A stretch of 6,170 nucleotides of DNA from a bacterium (lineage in GTDB: Bacteria; UBP13; UBA5359): positions 1-6,170 of the forward strand of contig JAQVUQ010000172.1 in assembly GCA_028699365.1 (NCBI GenBank), in the 5' to 3' direction. The translations under genes and the position numbers were made by a program. The notes under the pieces are model-generated. The model was not told the DNA's origin, did not search any database, and worked only from the letters and a program-made list of their open reading frames with translations. This document shows, one piece after another, positions 1-5,326 of this stretch; position 1 is the first letter of the stretch; every line of letters starts with the position of its first letter.

Positions 1-413
1 AGCGCCAATTGAAGTTTCTCCAGACCGCCTGTAAGCTGGGGTATGGCTTCCTTGAGGAAGAGACGCTCGTCCAGAGCCACCTGATCGTTGCGGCTGCGAC
101 CGGTATGGAGCTTCTTGCCGACGGGGCCGATAAGTTCGGTCAGCCGGGCCTCCACGTACATATGTATATCCTCGGCTCCGGTATCGTGGCGAATGCCCTC
201 GTCGGCTATCTCCCCCAGCACCTGCTGCAGGCCGGCCACCAGAAGCTCGGCTTCATCGGCATCGATTATCCCGGTATGCCCCAGCATACGGGCATGTGCG
301 ATGCTGCCGGCGATGTCGTGCATATAAAGACGGGCATCGTAGGCCAAGGATGATGTGAACTCCTCAACCTCTCCGGACATCTCTTCCCTGAAACGGCCGC
401 CCCATAGTTTCAT
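1..413 (-). CDS. argH: Argininosuccinate lyase, N-terminal part (runs off left edge)
   Basis: This enzyme cleaves argininosuccinate to arginine and fumarate, the last step of arginine synthesis, in the cytoplasm. I translated it by hand because the frame has no stop inside the window; 137 codons are visible of a family length near 460. It opens with MKLWGGRF, the typical start of ArgH, followed by EEFTSSLAYDARLY and DIAGSIAHARML. The conserved block EDIHMYVEARL lies at residues 81-91 and the substrate-binding stretch HTGRSRNDQV at 103-112. The catalytic serine loop of the fumarase/aspartase superfamily would lie beyond the edge. The ATG at 413-411 is preceded by AGGAG with a 7-nt spacer. It sits 146 nt downstream of argG, an unusually long gap for this operon, filled by repeats. 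No frameshift is seen. Identity is very secure; only completeness is unknown. Confidence 0.96.
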   Translation of the reverse strand, partial: MKLWGGRFREEMSGEVEEFTSSLAYDARLYMHDIAGSIAHARMLGHTGIIDADEAELLVAGLQQVLGEIADEGIRHDTGAEDIHMYVEARLTELIGPVGKKLHTGRSRNDQVALDERLFLKEAIPQLTGGLEKLQLA

Positions 414-420
414 CTGTCTA

Positions 421-425
421 CTCCT
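421..425 (-). promoter_or_regulatory. Ribosome binding site of argH
   Basis: AGGAG on the minus strand lies 7 nt before the ATG at 413. It supports that start and shows that argH can recruit ribosomes independently, despite the long repeat-filled gap after argG. Confidence 0.8.
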
Positions 426-492
426 GCTCTGTAATTGCGCTCTCCGAGCACGGTCGTTAGCGGTCCCAAACGCTTAATAACCAACTTACACA

Positions 493-527
493 CTTCAGTC
501 TTCAGTCTTCAGTCTTCAGTCTTCAGA
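493..527. repeat. Tandem heptamer array, five copies of CTTCAGT/A
   Basis: Four perfect copies of CTTCAGT (493-520) are followed by a fifth ending in A (CTTCAGA, 521-527), read on the plus strand. The array lies in the argG-argH spacer and abuts the palindrome at 530-559. Its last copy creates a small inverted repeat, CAGTCT-TC-AGACTG, at 517-530. On the transcribed (minus) strand each unit reads ACTGAAG. Because 7 is not a multiple of 3, consecutive units place TGA in all three frames. It resembles in kind the short tandem heptamer repeats (STRR) described in heterocystous cyanobacteria, but the unit sequence differs. Function unknown; copy number probably varies by replication slippage (inference). 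Confidence 0.95.
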
Positions 528-529
528 CT

Positions 530-559
530 GCAACTATGGCGCATCTGCGCCATAGTTGC
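530..559. repeat. Perfect palindrome / stem-loop directly after the argG stop
   Basis: The arms GCAACTATGGCGCA (530-543) and TGCGCCATAGTTGC (546-559) are perfect reverse complements of 14 bp, separated by TC. In RNA the innermost A-U pair would open, giving a 13-bp stem with a 4-nt loop. The arm begins at the base immediately after the argG TAG (562-560). No T-tract follows on the minus strand; the next bases belong to the heptamer array. It is therefore not a standard intrinsic terminator. It could be a repetitive palindromic unit, an RNA-stability or processing hairpin between argG and argH, or half of a small composite repeat with the heptamers. Confidence 0.93.
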
Positions 560-1753
560 CTATTTGCGATTCACTTCGGCAAAGATCTGTGACGGCAGGC
601 CCCACAGTTCAATAAAGCCGGCCGCTGCATTATGTGAGAATCTGTCGCCTTTCTCGTAGGTGGCCAGATCGTATTGATAGAGAGAACGCGGGGATTTACG
701 GCCTACTACGGTGCAGGTTCCTCTGAAGAGCTTGACGCGAACCGTACCGGTGACCACTTCCTGCGTCTTGTCGATAAAGGCTGACAGCGCCTCCCTCAAC
801 GGGGAGAACCACAACCCGAAATAGACCAGTTCGGAGAATTTCTGCTCGATCACCTTCTTGAAGTGGGCAGTTTCTCGCGGCAGAACGAGGCTCTCCAGAT
901 CGGCATGGGCCTTAAGCAGGACCGTGGCCGCCGGGCACTCATATATTTCACGCGATTTGATGCCTACCAGGCGGTTCTCCACCATGTCGATGCGGCCTAC
1001 GCCGTTGGCTCCGGCCAGTGCGTTTAGCTTCTCCACCAGGTCCATCGGTGCATAAGTTTCGCCGTTCAGCTTGACCGGCACGCCGCAGTCGAATTCCACT
1101 TCCACATAAGTAGGTCTCTCGGGCGCATCCTGCGGGGAGGTGGTCAACTCATAGATATCCGCCGGCGGCTCGTTCCAGGGATCTTCAAGCACACCGCACT
1201 CGATGCTTCTGCCCCACAAGTTTATATCTGTGCTGTAGGGCTTATTGACATTGACCGGCACCGGGATACCGTTCTGACGGGCGTACTCTATCTCCTCTTC
1301 ACGGGACATGGGCCAATCGCGCATGGGAGCTATTATCTCCAGCGAGGGGTTCAGGGCTCGGATGGAAACATCGAAGCGCACCTGGTCGTTGCCCTTGGCC
1401 GTGCAGCCGTGCGCCACCGCGGACGCCCCTTCCTTGACGGCGATTTCCACCAGCTTGGCGGCTATCAGAGGCCTGGCCAGCGCGGTAGCCAGAGGGTAAA
1501 CATTTTCGTAAAGGGCGTTGGCCTTAAGAGCCTGGAAGGCGTAATCGCTGATGAACTCCTCTTTACCATCGATGATGTAAGAAGAGATCGCTCCTATCTT
1601 CAGGGCCTTCTGCCGTATCATCTCATAATCCCTGGATTCGCCCACATCCACCGCAGCGCAGACAACATCGGCGTCATAGCGGTCCTGCAGCCATTTTATG
1701 GCTACCGAGGTATCCAGTCCTCCCGAATAGGCAAGCACGATCTTCCTTTTCAT
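560..1753 (-). CDS. argG: Argininosuccinate synthase
   Basis: The enzyme condenses citrulline and aspartate with ATP to argininosuccinate, AMP and pyrophosphate; cytoplasmic, normally a homotetramer. At 397 residues it has the usual length near 400. The nucleotide-binding PP-motif AYSGGLDTS is at residues 8-16. Further family blocks are [13 protein letters not shown] (86-98), [14 protein letters not shown] (115-128), [16 protein letters not shown] (178-193) and [16 protein letters not shown] (257-272). The normally conserved TGKGNDQ reads TAKGNDQ here (Ala119, codon GCC at 1399-1397), an otherwise intact motif. The ATG at 1753 is 1 nt past the argR stop and has GGAGG 9 nt upstream, inside the end of argR, so translation is probably coupled. 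The gene ends in TAG at 562-560, directly followed by a perfect palindrome. Identity is secure. Confidence 0.98.
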   Translation of the reverse strand: MKRKIVLAYSGGLDTSVAIKWLQDRYDADVVCAAVDVGESRDYEMIRQKALKIGAISSYIIDGKEEFISDYAFQALKANALYENVYPLATALARPLIAAKLVEIAVKEGASAVAHGCTAKGNDQVRFDVSIRALNPSLEIIAPMRDWPMSREEEIEYARQNGIPVPVNVNKPYSTDINLWGRSIECGVLEDPWNEPPADIYELTTSPQDAPERPTYVEVEFDCGVPVKLNGETYAPMDLVEKLNALAGANGVGRIDMVENRLVGIKSREIYECPAATVLLKAHADLESLVLPRETAHFKKVIEQKFSELVYFGLWFSPLREALSAFIDKTQEVVTGTVRVKLFRGTCTVVGRKSPRSLYQYDLATYEKGDRFSHNAAAGFIELWGLPSQIFAEVNRK

Positions 1754-1754
1754 C

Positions 1755-2204
1755 TCAACATTCCTCCAGTAAATCCTTTATTCTATCCAGCAACGCCCGC
1801 AGATCATCGGGCGAACGCAAAGCAATAAATATGGTATCGTCACCGGCAATGGTGCCCATGACCTCAGGCCAGGACAACTTATCGAAGGCCGCTCCCACTC
1901 CCTGAGCAGCGCCGGGCATGGTCTTGACCACTATCAGATTGCCGCTGCCTTCGGCTTGAACGACAAATTCCCTGATTATATGCTCTTCCTTGCTCAGGCT
2001 GCGCCTGTCATCGGGCAGAGCGTAACGATAGCCGTCCTCGCCGTCGGGAATCTTTACCAGGCCCATCTCTCTCATGTCTCTGGAGACGGTAGCCTGCGTC
2101 ACGCTGTAGCCGCGCTTGGACAGTGAAGTCACCAGGTCTTCCTGGGTACAGATCCTGTACCGCCGCAGGATATCGGCTATGGCTCTGCGACGGTCTTCGA
2201 TCAT
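1755..2204 (-). CDS. argR: Arginine repressor ArgR
   Basis: This is the arginine-responsive transcription factor, which represses arginine-synthesis genes and in some bacteria activates catabolic ones. In the family, trimers assemble into arginine-bound hexamers that bind ARG-box operators. At 149 residues it has the full family length. The N-terminal winged helix-turn-helix domain (about 1-65) includes [20 protein letters not shown] and the recognition-helix motif ATVSRD (38-43). A hinge follows, then the C-terminal oligomerisation and arginine-binding domain, with [10 protein letters not shown] (94-103) and the ligand-binding signature GTIAGDDT (117-124). The ATG shares one base with the argF stop (TGATG at 2206-2202), and argG starts 1 nt after its own stop. 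Lying inside the operon it presumably controls, it is likely autoregulated (inference); no ARG box is visible in the window. Confidence 0.97.
   Translation of the reverse strand: MIEDRRRAIADILRRYRICTQEDLVTSLSKRGYSVTQATVSRDMREMGLVKIPDGEDGYRYALPDDRRSLSKEEHIIREFVVQAEGSGNLIVVKTMPGAAQGVGAAFDKLSWPEVMGTIAGDDTIFIALRSPDDLRALLDRIKDLLEEC
1763..1767 (-). promoter_or_regulatory. Ribosome binding site of argG inside the argR 3' end
   Basis: GGAGG on the minus strand lies 9 nt before the argG ATG at 1753, within the last codons of argR. It fixes the argG start and suggests coupling of argR and argG translation. Confidence 0.8.
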
Positions 2205-2216
2205 CAGGACATCACC
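2202..2216 (-). promoter_or_regulatory. argF/argR coupling junction with ribosome site
   Basis: The argF stop TGA (2206-2204) shares base 2204 with the argR ATG (2204-2202). GGTGAT at 2216-2211, 6 nt before the ATG, matches the distal part of the extended Shine-Dalgarno consensus. The one-base overlap is a classic arrangement for termination-reinitiation coupling. Confidence 0.65.
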
Positions 2217-3130
2217 AGGTACATAATCGCTTTCTGAACATGAAGGCGATTCTCCGCCTGATCGAACACTGCCGAGTGAGCTCCGTCGATAGCGGAATCC
2301 GTAATCTCCTCGCCTCTGTGCGCCGGCAGGCAGTGCAGAACGATGGCCTCGGGATCGGCTACATCCAGCTTCTCGTCGTTCACCTGGTAATCTCTGAAGA
2401 TGGCTCTTCTGAGCAGGGCCTCTTCTTCCTGACCCATACTGGCCCAGACATCGGTGTAGATGACGTTGGCCATCTCCACCGCCGCCATGGGATCATCTGT
2501 CAGCTCTATTTTGGAGCCTGAAGCGGAAGCGATTTTCCGGGCCGTTTCCACTATGCCTTTATCGGGCTCAAATCCTCTGGGGGTAGCTACCACCATATTC
2601 GTGCCCACCGTGGCGGCCGTCAGCATCAGCGAGTGAGCCACATTGTTGCCGTCGCCCACATAGGCAAGCTTCAATCCCTGCAAGCCGTCCAGCTTCTGCC
2701 TTATGGTGTAAAAATCGGCCAGCGCCTGGCAGGGATGCAACAGGTCGGTAAGTCCGTTGATAACCGGCACATCGGCACAGTCAGCCAGGTCTATCACGTC
2801 CTGATGATCGTAAGTTCTGATCATTATGGCATCCACGTAGCGGGACAGCGTCCTGGCCGTATCGGCGATAGTTTCACCGCGCTTAAGCTGCATGTCGCCG
2901 GCGCTGAGAAAGAGGCCGTGGCCTCCGAGCTGGCTTATGCCGGCCTCGAAGGAGACTCTTGTCCTGGTCGACGGCTTCTGGAAGATCATGGCCAGTGAAC
3001 GCCCCGGCAGGCGCTTAAGATTGTCCTCCCGGGATTCGCCACGCAGTTCATCCGCCATGGCGAATACGGCTTCCACTTCCTCCCGGCTCAGATCGTAATC
3101 CGCTATCAGATCTCTTCCCTGTAAACTCAT
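2204..3130 (-). CDS. argF: Ornithine carbamoyltransferase
   Basis: The enzyme transfers the carbamoyl group from carbamoyl phosphate to ornithine, giving citrulline; cytoplasmic, usually a trimer. At 308 residues it has the normal length. The carbamoyl-phosphate motif STRTR is at residues 54-58 and HPCQ at 132-135. GDGNNVAHS (159-167) opens the ornithine domain, followed by the ornithine-binding DVWASMGQE (227-235) and the catalytic HCLPAHRGEEI (266-276). The C-terminus NRLHVQKAIMYLVM is also typical. These residues and the ArgJ gene in the operon favour true ornithine, not acetylornithine, as substrate. I chose the ATG at 3130. The in-frame GTG at 3139 overlaps the ribosome site GAGGTG and would add three residues, so it is unlikely to be the start. 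The gene begins 10 nt after argD and overlaps argR by one base. Confidence 0.98.
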   Translation of the reverse strand: MSLQGRDLIADYDLSREEVEAVFAMADELRGESREDNLKRLPGRSLAMIFQKPSTRTRVSFEAGISQLGGHGLFLSAGDMQLKRGETIADTARTLSRYVDAIMIRTYDHQDVIDLADCADVPVINGLTDLLHPCQALADFYTIRQKLDGLQGLKLAYVGDGNNVAHSLMLTAATVGTNMVVATPRGFEPDKGIVETARKIASASGSKIELTDDPMAAVEMANVIYTDVWASMGQEEEALLRRAIFRDYQVNDEKLDVADPEAIVLHCLPAHRGEEITDSAIDGAHSAVFDQAENRLHVQKAIMYLVMS

Positions 3131-3136
3131 ACTCTC

Positions 3137-3142
3137 CACCTC
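3137..3142 (-). promoter_or_regulatory. Ribosome binding site deciding the argF start
   Basis: GAGGTG on the minus strand lies 6 nt before the ATG at 3130, overlapping the argD TGA (3143-3141). It includes the in-frame GTG at 3139-3137, which argues that this GTG is part of the ribosome site and not the start codon. Confidence 0.85.
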
Positions 3143-4340
3143 AATTATGTCCCTGAATTGCTGTCTTCAGAATATCCAGCGCTTCATCTATCTCTGCCGC
3201 CGTCACATTAAGCGGAGGCAGAAAGCGTATGGTAGTATCGCCGATGGCGTTGAGCAGCAGCCCCATCTTCAGAGATTCGGCCACAACAGCCCGGGCGGAC
3301 GGCACCTTGAGTTCCAGTGCCAGCATAAGGCCCACTCCCCGGAACCCTTCCACGAAATCGGGCAGATCCCGGCTCAATCCCAGCAATCCATCCTGCAGAT
3401 AAGCGCTCATTCTGCATACGTTACCAAGTATATCCTCTTCCTCCAGCACGCGCAAGAAGGCAATAGCGGCCGCACAGGCCACCGGGTTGCCCCCGAAGGT
3501 GCTGGCGTGATCGCCGGGCGAGAAAGCTCCGGCAGCCTTTTCATCGGCCAGCATGGCTCCTATGGGCAATCCGCCGCCCAGGGCCTTGGCCAGAGTCATG
3601 ATATCCGGCTTGACATCGTAATGCTGCCAGGCAAAGTTGCGGCCGGTTCTTCCCAGTCCGCTCTGGACCTCATCGAAGATGAGCAGCAGGCTGTTATCGT
3701 CGCAGAAGCGTCGCAGCCCTTGCAAAAATTCGGCATCGGCGGCATAAATCCCTCCCTCGCCCTGCACCGGCTCCAGCATGACGGCGCATGTCCTGTCGCC
3801 GGCCTGGGAGATAAAGGAGGAGAGATCATTGAAAACGGCGTGCCGGAAGCCTTCCAGCAGCGGCTGAAAACCGTCCTGATACTTGCTCTGTCCGGTAGCG
3901 GTAAGAGTGGCCATCGTCCTGCCGTGAAAGGACTTGAAAGCCGTAATAATCTCATAACGGCCTTCTCCCAGCACTACGGAAGCTCTCTTCCGGGCCAGCT
4001 TGATGGCTGCCTCATTGGCCTCCGCCCCGCTGTTGCAGAAGAAGACTCTCTCCAGGCCGGACATGGATGACAGCTTCTCCGCTACCAGCACCTGCGGTTC
4101 CGTATAATAAATGTTGGAGGTATGCACCAGTCTGCCGGCCTGCTCGGCGATGGCCGCCGTAATTGCCGGATGACAATGCCCCAGCGCGTTGACTGCCAGC
4201 CCGCTGACAAAGTCCAGGTATCTCCTGCCGTCGACATCGGTAAGGCAGCTTCCCTTACCTGAAACAAAGACCACCGGCAGCCGGCCGTAGGTCTGCATTA
4301 CATACCTTGATTCCAGTTCCTTTATCTTTTCACCCTGCAA
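3141..4340 (-). CDS. argD: Acetylornithine aminotransferase
   Basis: This class-III, PLP-dependent transaminase interconverts N-acetylglutamate semialdehyde and N-acetylornithine with glutamate/2-oxoglutarate; relatives can also serve in lysine synthesis (N-succinyl-diaminopimelate). With the TTG start at 4340 it has 399 residues, the usual length. Visible are RYVMQTYGRLPV near the N-terminus, the phosphate-binding NSGAEANEAAIKLAR (103-117), FHGRTMATL (138-146), FDEVQSGLGRTG with the PLP-ring aspartate 223, LAKALGGGLPIGAM with the predicted Schiff-base lysine 252, and STFGGNP (280-286). Start choice: TTG at 4340 puts 12 residues before YVM, as in homologues, and has GGTGA 5 nt upstream. It overlaps the argB end by 11 nt. 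Alternatives are GTG at 4349, TTG at 4361 and ATG at 4298, the last of which would remove conserved residues. Function is secure; the start is less so. Confidence 0.95.
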   Translation of the reverse strand: MQGEKIKELESRYVMQTYGRLPVVFVSGKGSCLTDVDGRRYLDFVSGLAVNALGHCHPAITAAIAEQAGRLVHTSNIYYTEPQVLVAEKLSSMSGLERVFFCNSGAEANEAAIKLARKRASVVLGEGRYEIITAFKSFHGRTMATLTATGQSKYQDGFQPLLEGFRHAVFNDLSSFISQAGDRTCAVMLEPVQGEGGIYAADAEFLQGLRRFCDDNSLLLIFDEVQSGLGRTGRNFAWQHYDVKPDIMTLAKALGGGLPIGAMLADEKAAGAFSPGDHASTFGGNPVACAAAIAFLRVLEEEDILGNVCRMSAYLQDGLLGLSRDLPDFVEGFRGVGLMLALELKVPSARAVVAESLKMGLLLNAIGDTTIRFLPPLNVTAAEIDEALDILKTAIQGHN

Positions 4341-5226
4341 CCTTTTCACCCTCTTCCGCAATCATGGTCCCAATGCCTCGATCAGTAAATATCTCCATTA
4401 ACAGTGAGTGTTGTATCCTGCCGTCTATGATATGAGCCCTTTCGACGCCCGCTTCCAGAGCAGTGATGCAGGCCTCCACCTTGGGTATCATTCCCTTATC
4501 CACCATGCCGTCGGAGACGGCAGCCCTGGCGGCGGAGATGTTCAGCGCCGATACCAGCGTGGAACTGTCGTTCTTGTCTCTCATTATGCCTTCTATATCG
4601 GTCAGCAGAATGAGCTTGGCGGCTCCCAGCGCCGCAGCTACGGCCCCGGCCGCATGATCGGCGTTGATATTGAGGCTCTCACCTTCGGTACCTATGCCCA
4701 CCGGCGAGATGACCGGTATATAGCCCTTCTCCGTCAGCGTCACCAGAATTGACGGGTCAATAGCGGCCACATCGCCGACATAACCCAGATCCACCGGAAC
4801 ATCGCCGTTCAGACGAGGCGCAACCTTGTCGGCCCGGATGAGATTGCCGTCCTTGCCGCTCAACCCCACGGCCTGCCCGCCGTGCTTGTTTATCAATGAG
4901 ACTATCTCCGTATTGATCTTGCCCACCAGAACCATCTGGGCTATCTCCATAGTGGCTTTGTCCGTCACCCTGAGGCCGCCGACGAATTCGGCTTCCTTGC
5001 CCATCCGCTTCATGGTGCTGGATATCTCCGGGCCGCCCCCATGCACCAGAACGGGGTTCATGCCGACATAACGCATCAGGATAACGTCCTCTATTACGGC
5101 CTGCTTCAGATCCTCGCTGATCATGGCGTTGCCGCCGTATTTGATGACCATAGTGCGGCCGAAATAACGCTTTATATACGGCAAAGCCTCGATAAGAATC
5201 CCGGCCCGCTCAGCTAATCGTTGCAT
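4330..5226 (-). CDS. argB: Acetylglutamate kinase
   Basis: The enzyme phosphorylates N-acetyl-L-glutamate with ATP to the acyl phosphate, the committed step when ArgJ recycles acetyl groups. It belongs to the amino-acid kinase family. It has 298 residues, normal for the family. The catalytic lysine lies in VIKYGGNAM (27-35, Lys29). VHGGGPEI (61-68) and GGLRVTD (83-89) bind substrate, followed by LNINADHAAG (185-194), LTDIEGIMRD (208-217) and the lysine of MIPKVEAC (Lys249). The N-terminal stretch of about 20 residues before FGRT resembles the extra helix seen in hexameric, arginine-inhibited kinases such as those of Thermotoga and Pseudomonas, so feedback inhibition is likely (inference). The ATG at 5226 is chosen because AGGAGG lies just upstream; the in-frame TTG at 5247 lies before that site. 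It overlaps argD by 11 nt. Confidence 0.98.
   Translation of the reverse strand: MQRLAERAGILIEALPYIKRYFGRTMVIKYGGNAMISEDLKQAVIEDVILMRYVGMNPVLVHGGGPEISSTMKRMGKEAEFVGGLRVTDKATMEIAQMVLVGKINTEIVSLINKHGGQAVGLSGKDGNLIRADKVAPRLNGDVPVDLGYVGDVAAIDPSILVTLTEKGYIPVISPVGIGTEGESLNINADHAAGAVAAALGAAKLILLTDIEGIMRDKNDSSTLVSALNISAARAAVSDGMVDKGMIPKVEACITALEAGVERAHIIDGRIQHSLLMEIFTDRGIGTMIAEEGEKVAG
4346..4353 (-). promoter_or_regulatory. Probable ribosome binding site of argD within argB
   Basis: GAGGGTGA on the minus strand (4353-4346) contains GAGG and GGTGA, both Shine-Dalgarno-like. GAGG ends 9 nt, and GGTGA 5 nt, before the TTG at 4340. This favours that TTG over the upstream TTG and GTG candidates. It lies in the argB coding end, consistent with coupled translation. 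Confidence 0.55.
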
Positions 5227-5231
5227 TTCAT

Positions 5232-5237
5232 CCTCCT
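5232..5237 (-). promoter_or_regulatory. Ribosome binding site deciding the argB start
   Basis: A perfect AGGAGG on the minus strand lies 5 nt before the ATG at 5226. An in-frame TTG at 5247 lies upstream of this site and would have no ribosome site of its own, so the shorter start is preferred. Confidence 0.9.
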
Positions 5238-5254
5238 GTCTAAGCAATTGTATC

Positions 5255-5317
5255 GAAGTCTGAAGGCCCGTGGTTTATGCTTGAGCGTTCTCCTTCAGAT
5301 TTCAGTCTTCAGACTTC
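5255..5317. repeat. Inverted repeat spanning the argJ-argB spacer
   Basis: GAAGTCTGAAG (5255-5265) and CTTCAGACTTC (5307-5317) are perfect 11-bp reverse complements separated by 41 nt. The right arm is part of the heptamer array and the left arm is about one and a half heptamers in reverse orientation. A competing pairing exists between TCTGAAGG (5259-5266) and CCTTCAGA (5292-5299), 8 bp with a 25-nt loop. In the argJBDFRGH transcript either hairpin would stand upstream of the argB ribosome site. No T-run follows, so it is not an evident terminator. Confidence 0.75.
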
Positions 5318-5320
5318 AGC
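5293..5320. repeat. Degenerate tandem heptamer array, four copies
   Basis: Plus-strand units are CTTCAGA, TTTCAGT, CTTCAGA and CTTCAGC, contiguous at 7-nt period. They share the CTTCAG core and the orientation of the array at 493-527. They start 6 nt beyond the argJ stop (TGA at 5329-5327), just as the other array sits close behind argG. On the transcribed strand each unit contains TGA, in consecutive frames. The copies are more diverged than in the argG-argH spacer, suggesting an older or decaying array. Confidence 0.85.
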
Positions 5321-5326
5321 CTTTAA

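Noticed and set aside
9-353. 114-codon plus-strand frame at the left edge
   Set aside because: It is antisense to the clearly recognisable N-terminus of ArgH, including the GRSRNDQ motif, and has no support of its own.
414-492. Internal promoter or ARG box before argH
   Set aside because: A TTGGTT-like stretch has no properly spaced -10 box, and no palindromic ARG-box-like sequence was found here or in the argJ-argB spacer.
493-527. CRISPR array
   Set aside because: The units are 7 bp and contiguous with no spacers, so this is a simple tandem repeat.
530-559. Rho-independent terminator after argG
   Set aside because: The stem is good but no T-tract follows on the minus strand, and argH continues the pathway downstream; retained only as a palindrome.
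435-659. Plus-strand frame covering the heptamer array
   Set aside because: It stays open only because the CTTCAGT unit lacks stops in every plus-strand frame; it then runs antisense into argG.
3147-4070. 307-codon open frame on the plus strand antisense to argD
   Set aside because: It is the opposite-strand shadow of a well-supported argD frame; its translation shows no recognisable domain and low-complexity, atypical composition. The same applies to the other plus-strand frames (for example 5333-5815, 1409-1828, 2123-2521).
5246-5290. Internal promoter before argB (TACAAT-like box near 5247-5252)
   Set aside because: A -10-like hexamer is present on the minus strand, but no acceptable -35 element sits 16-18 nt upstream.
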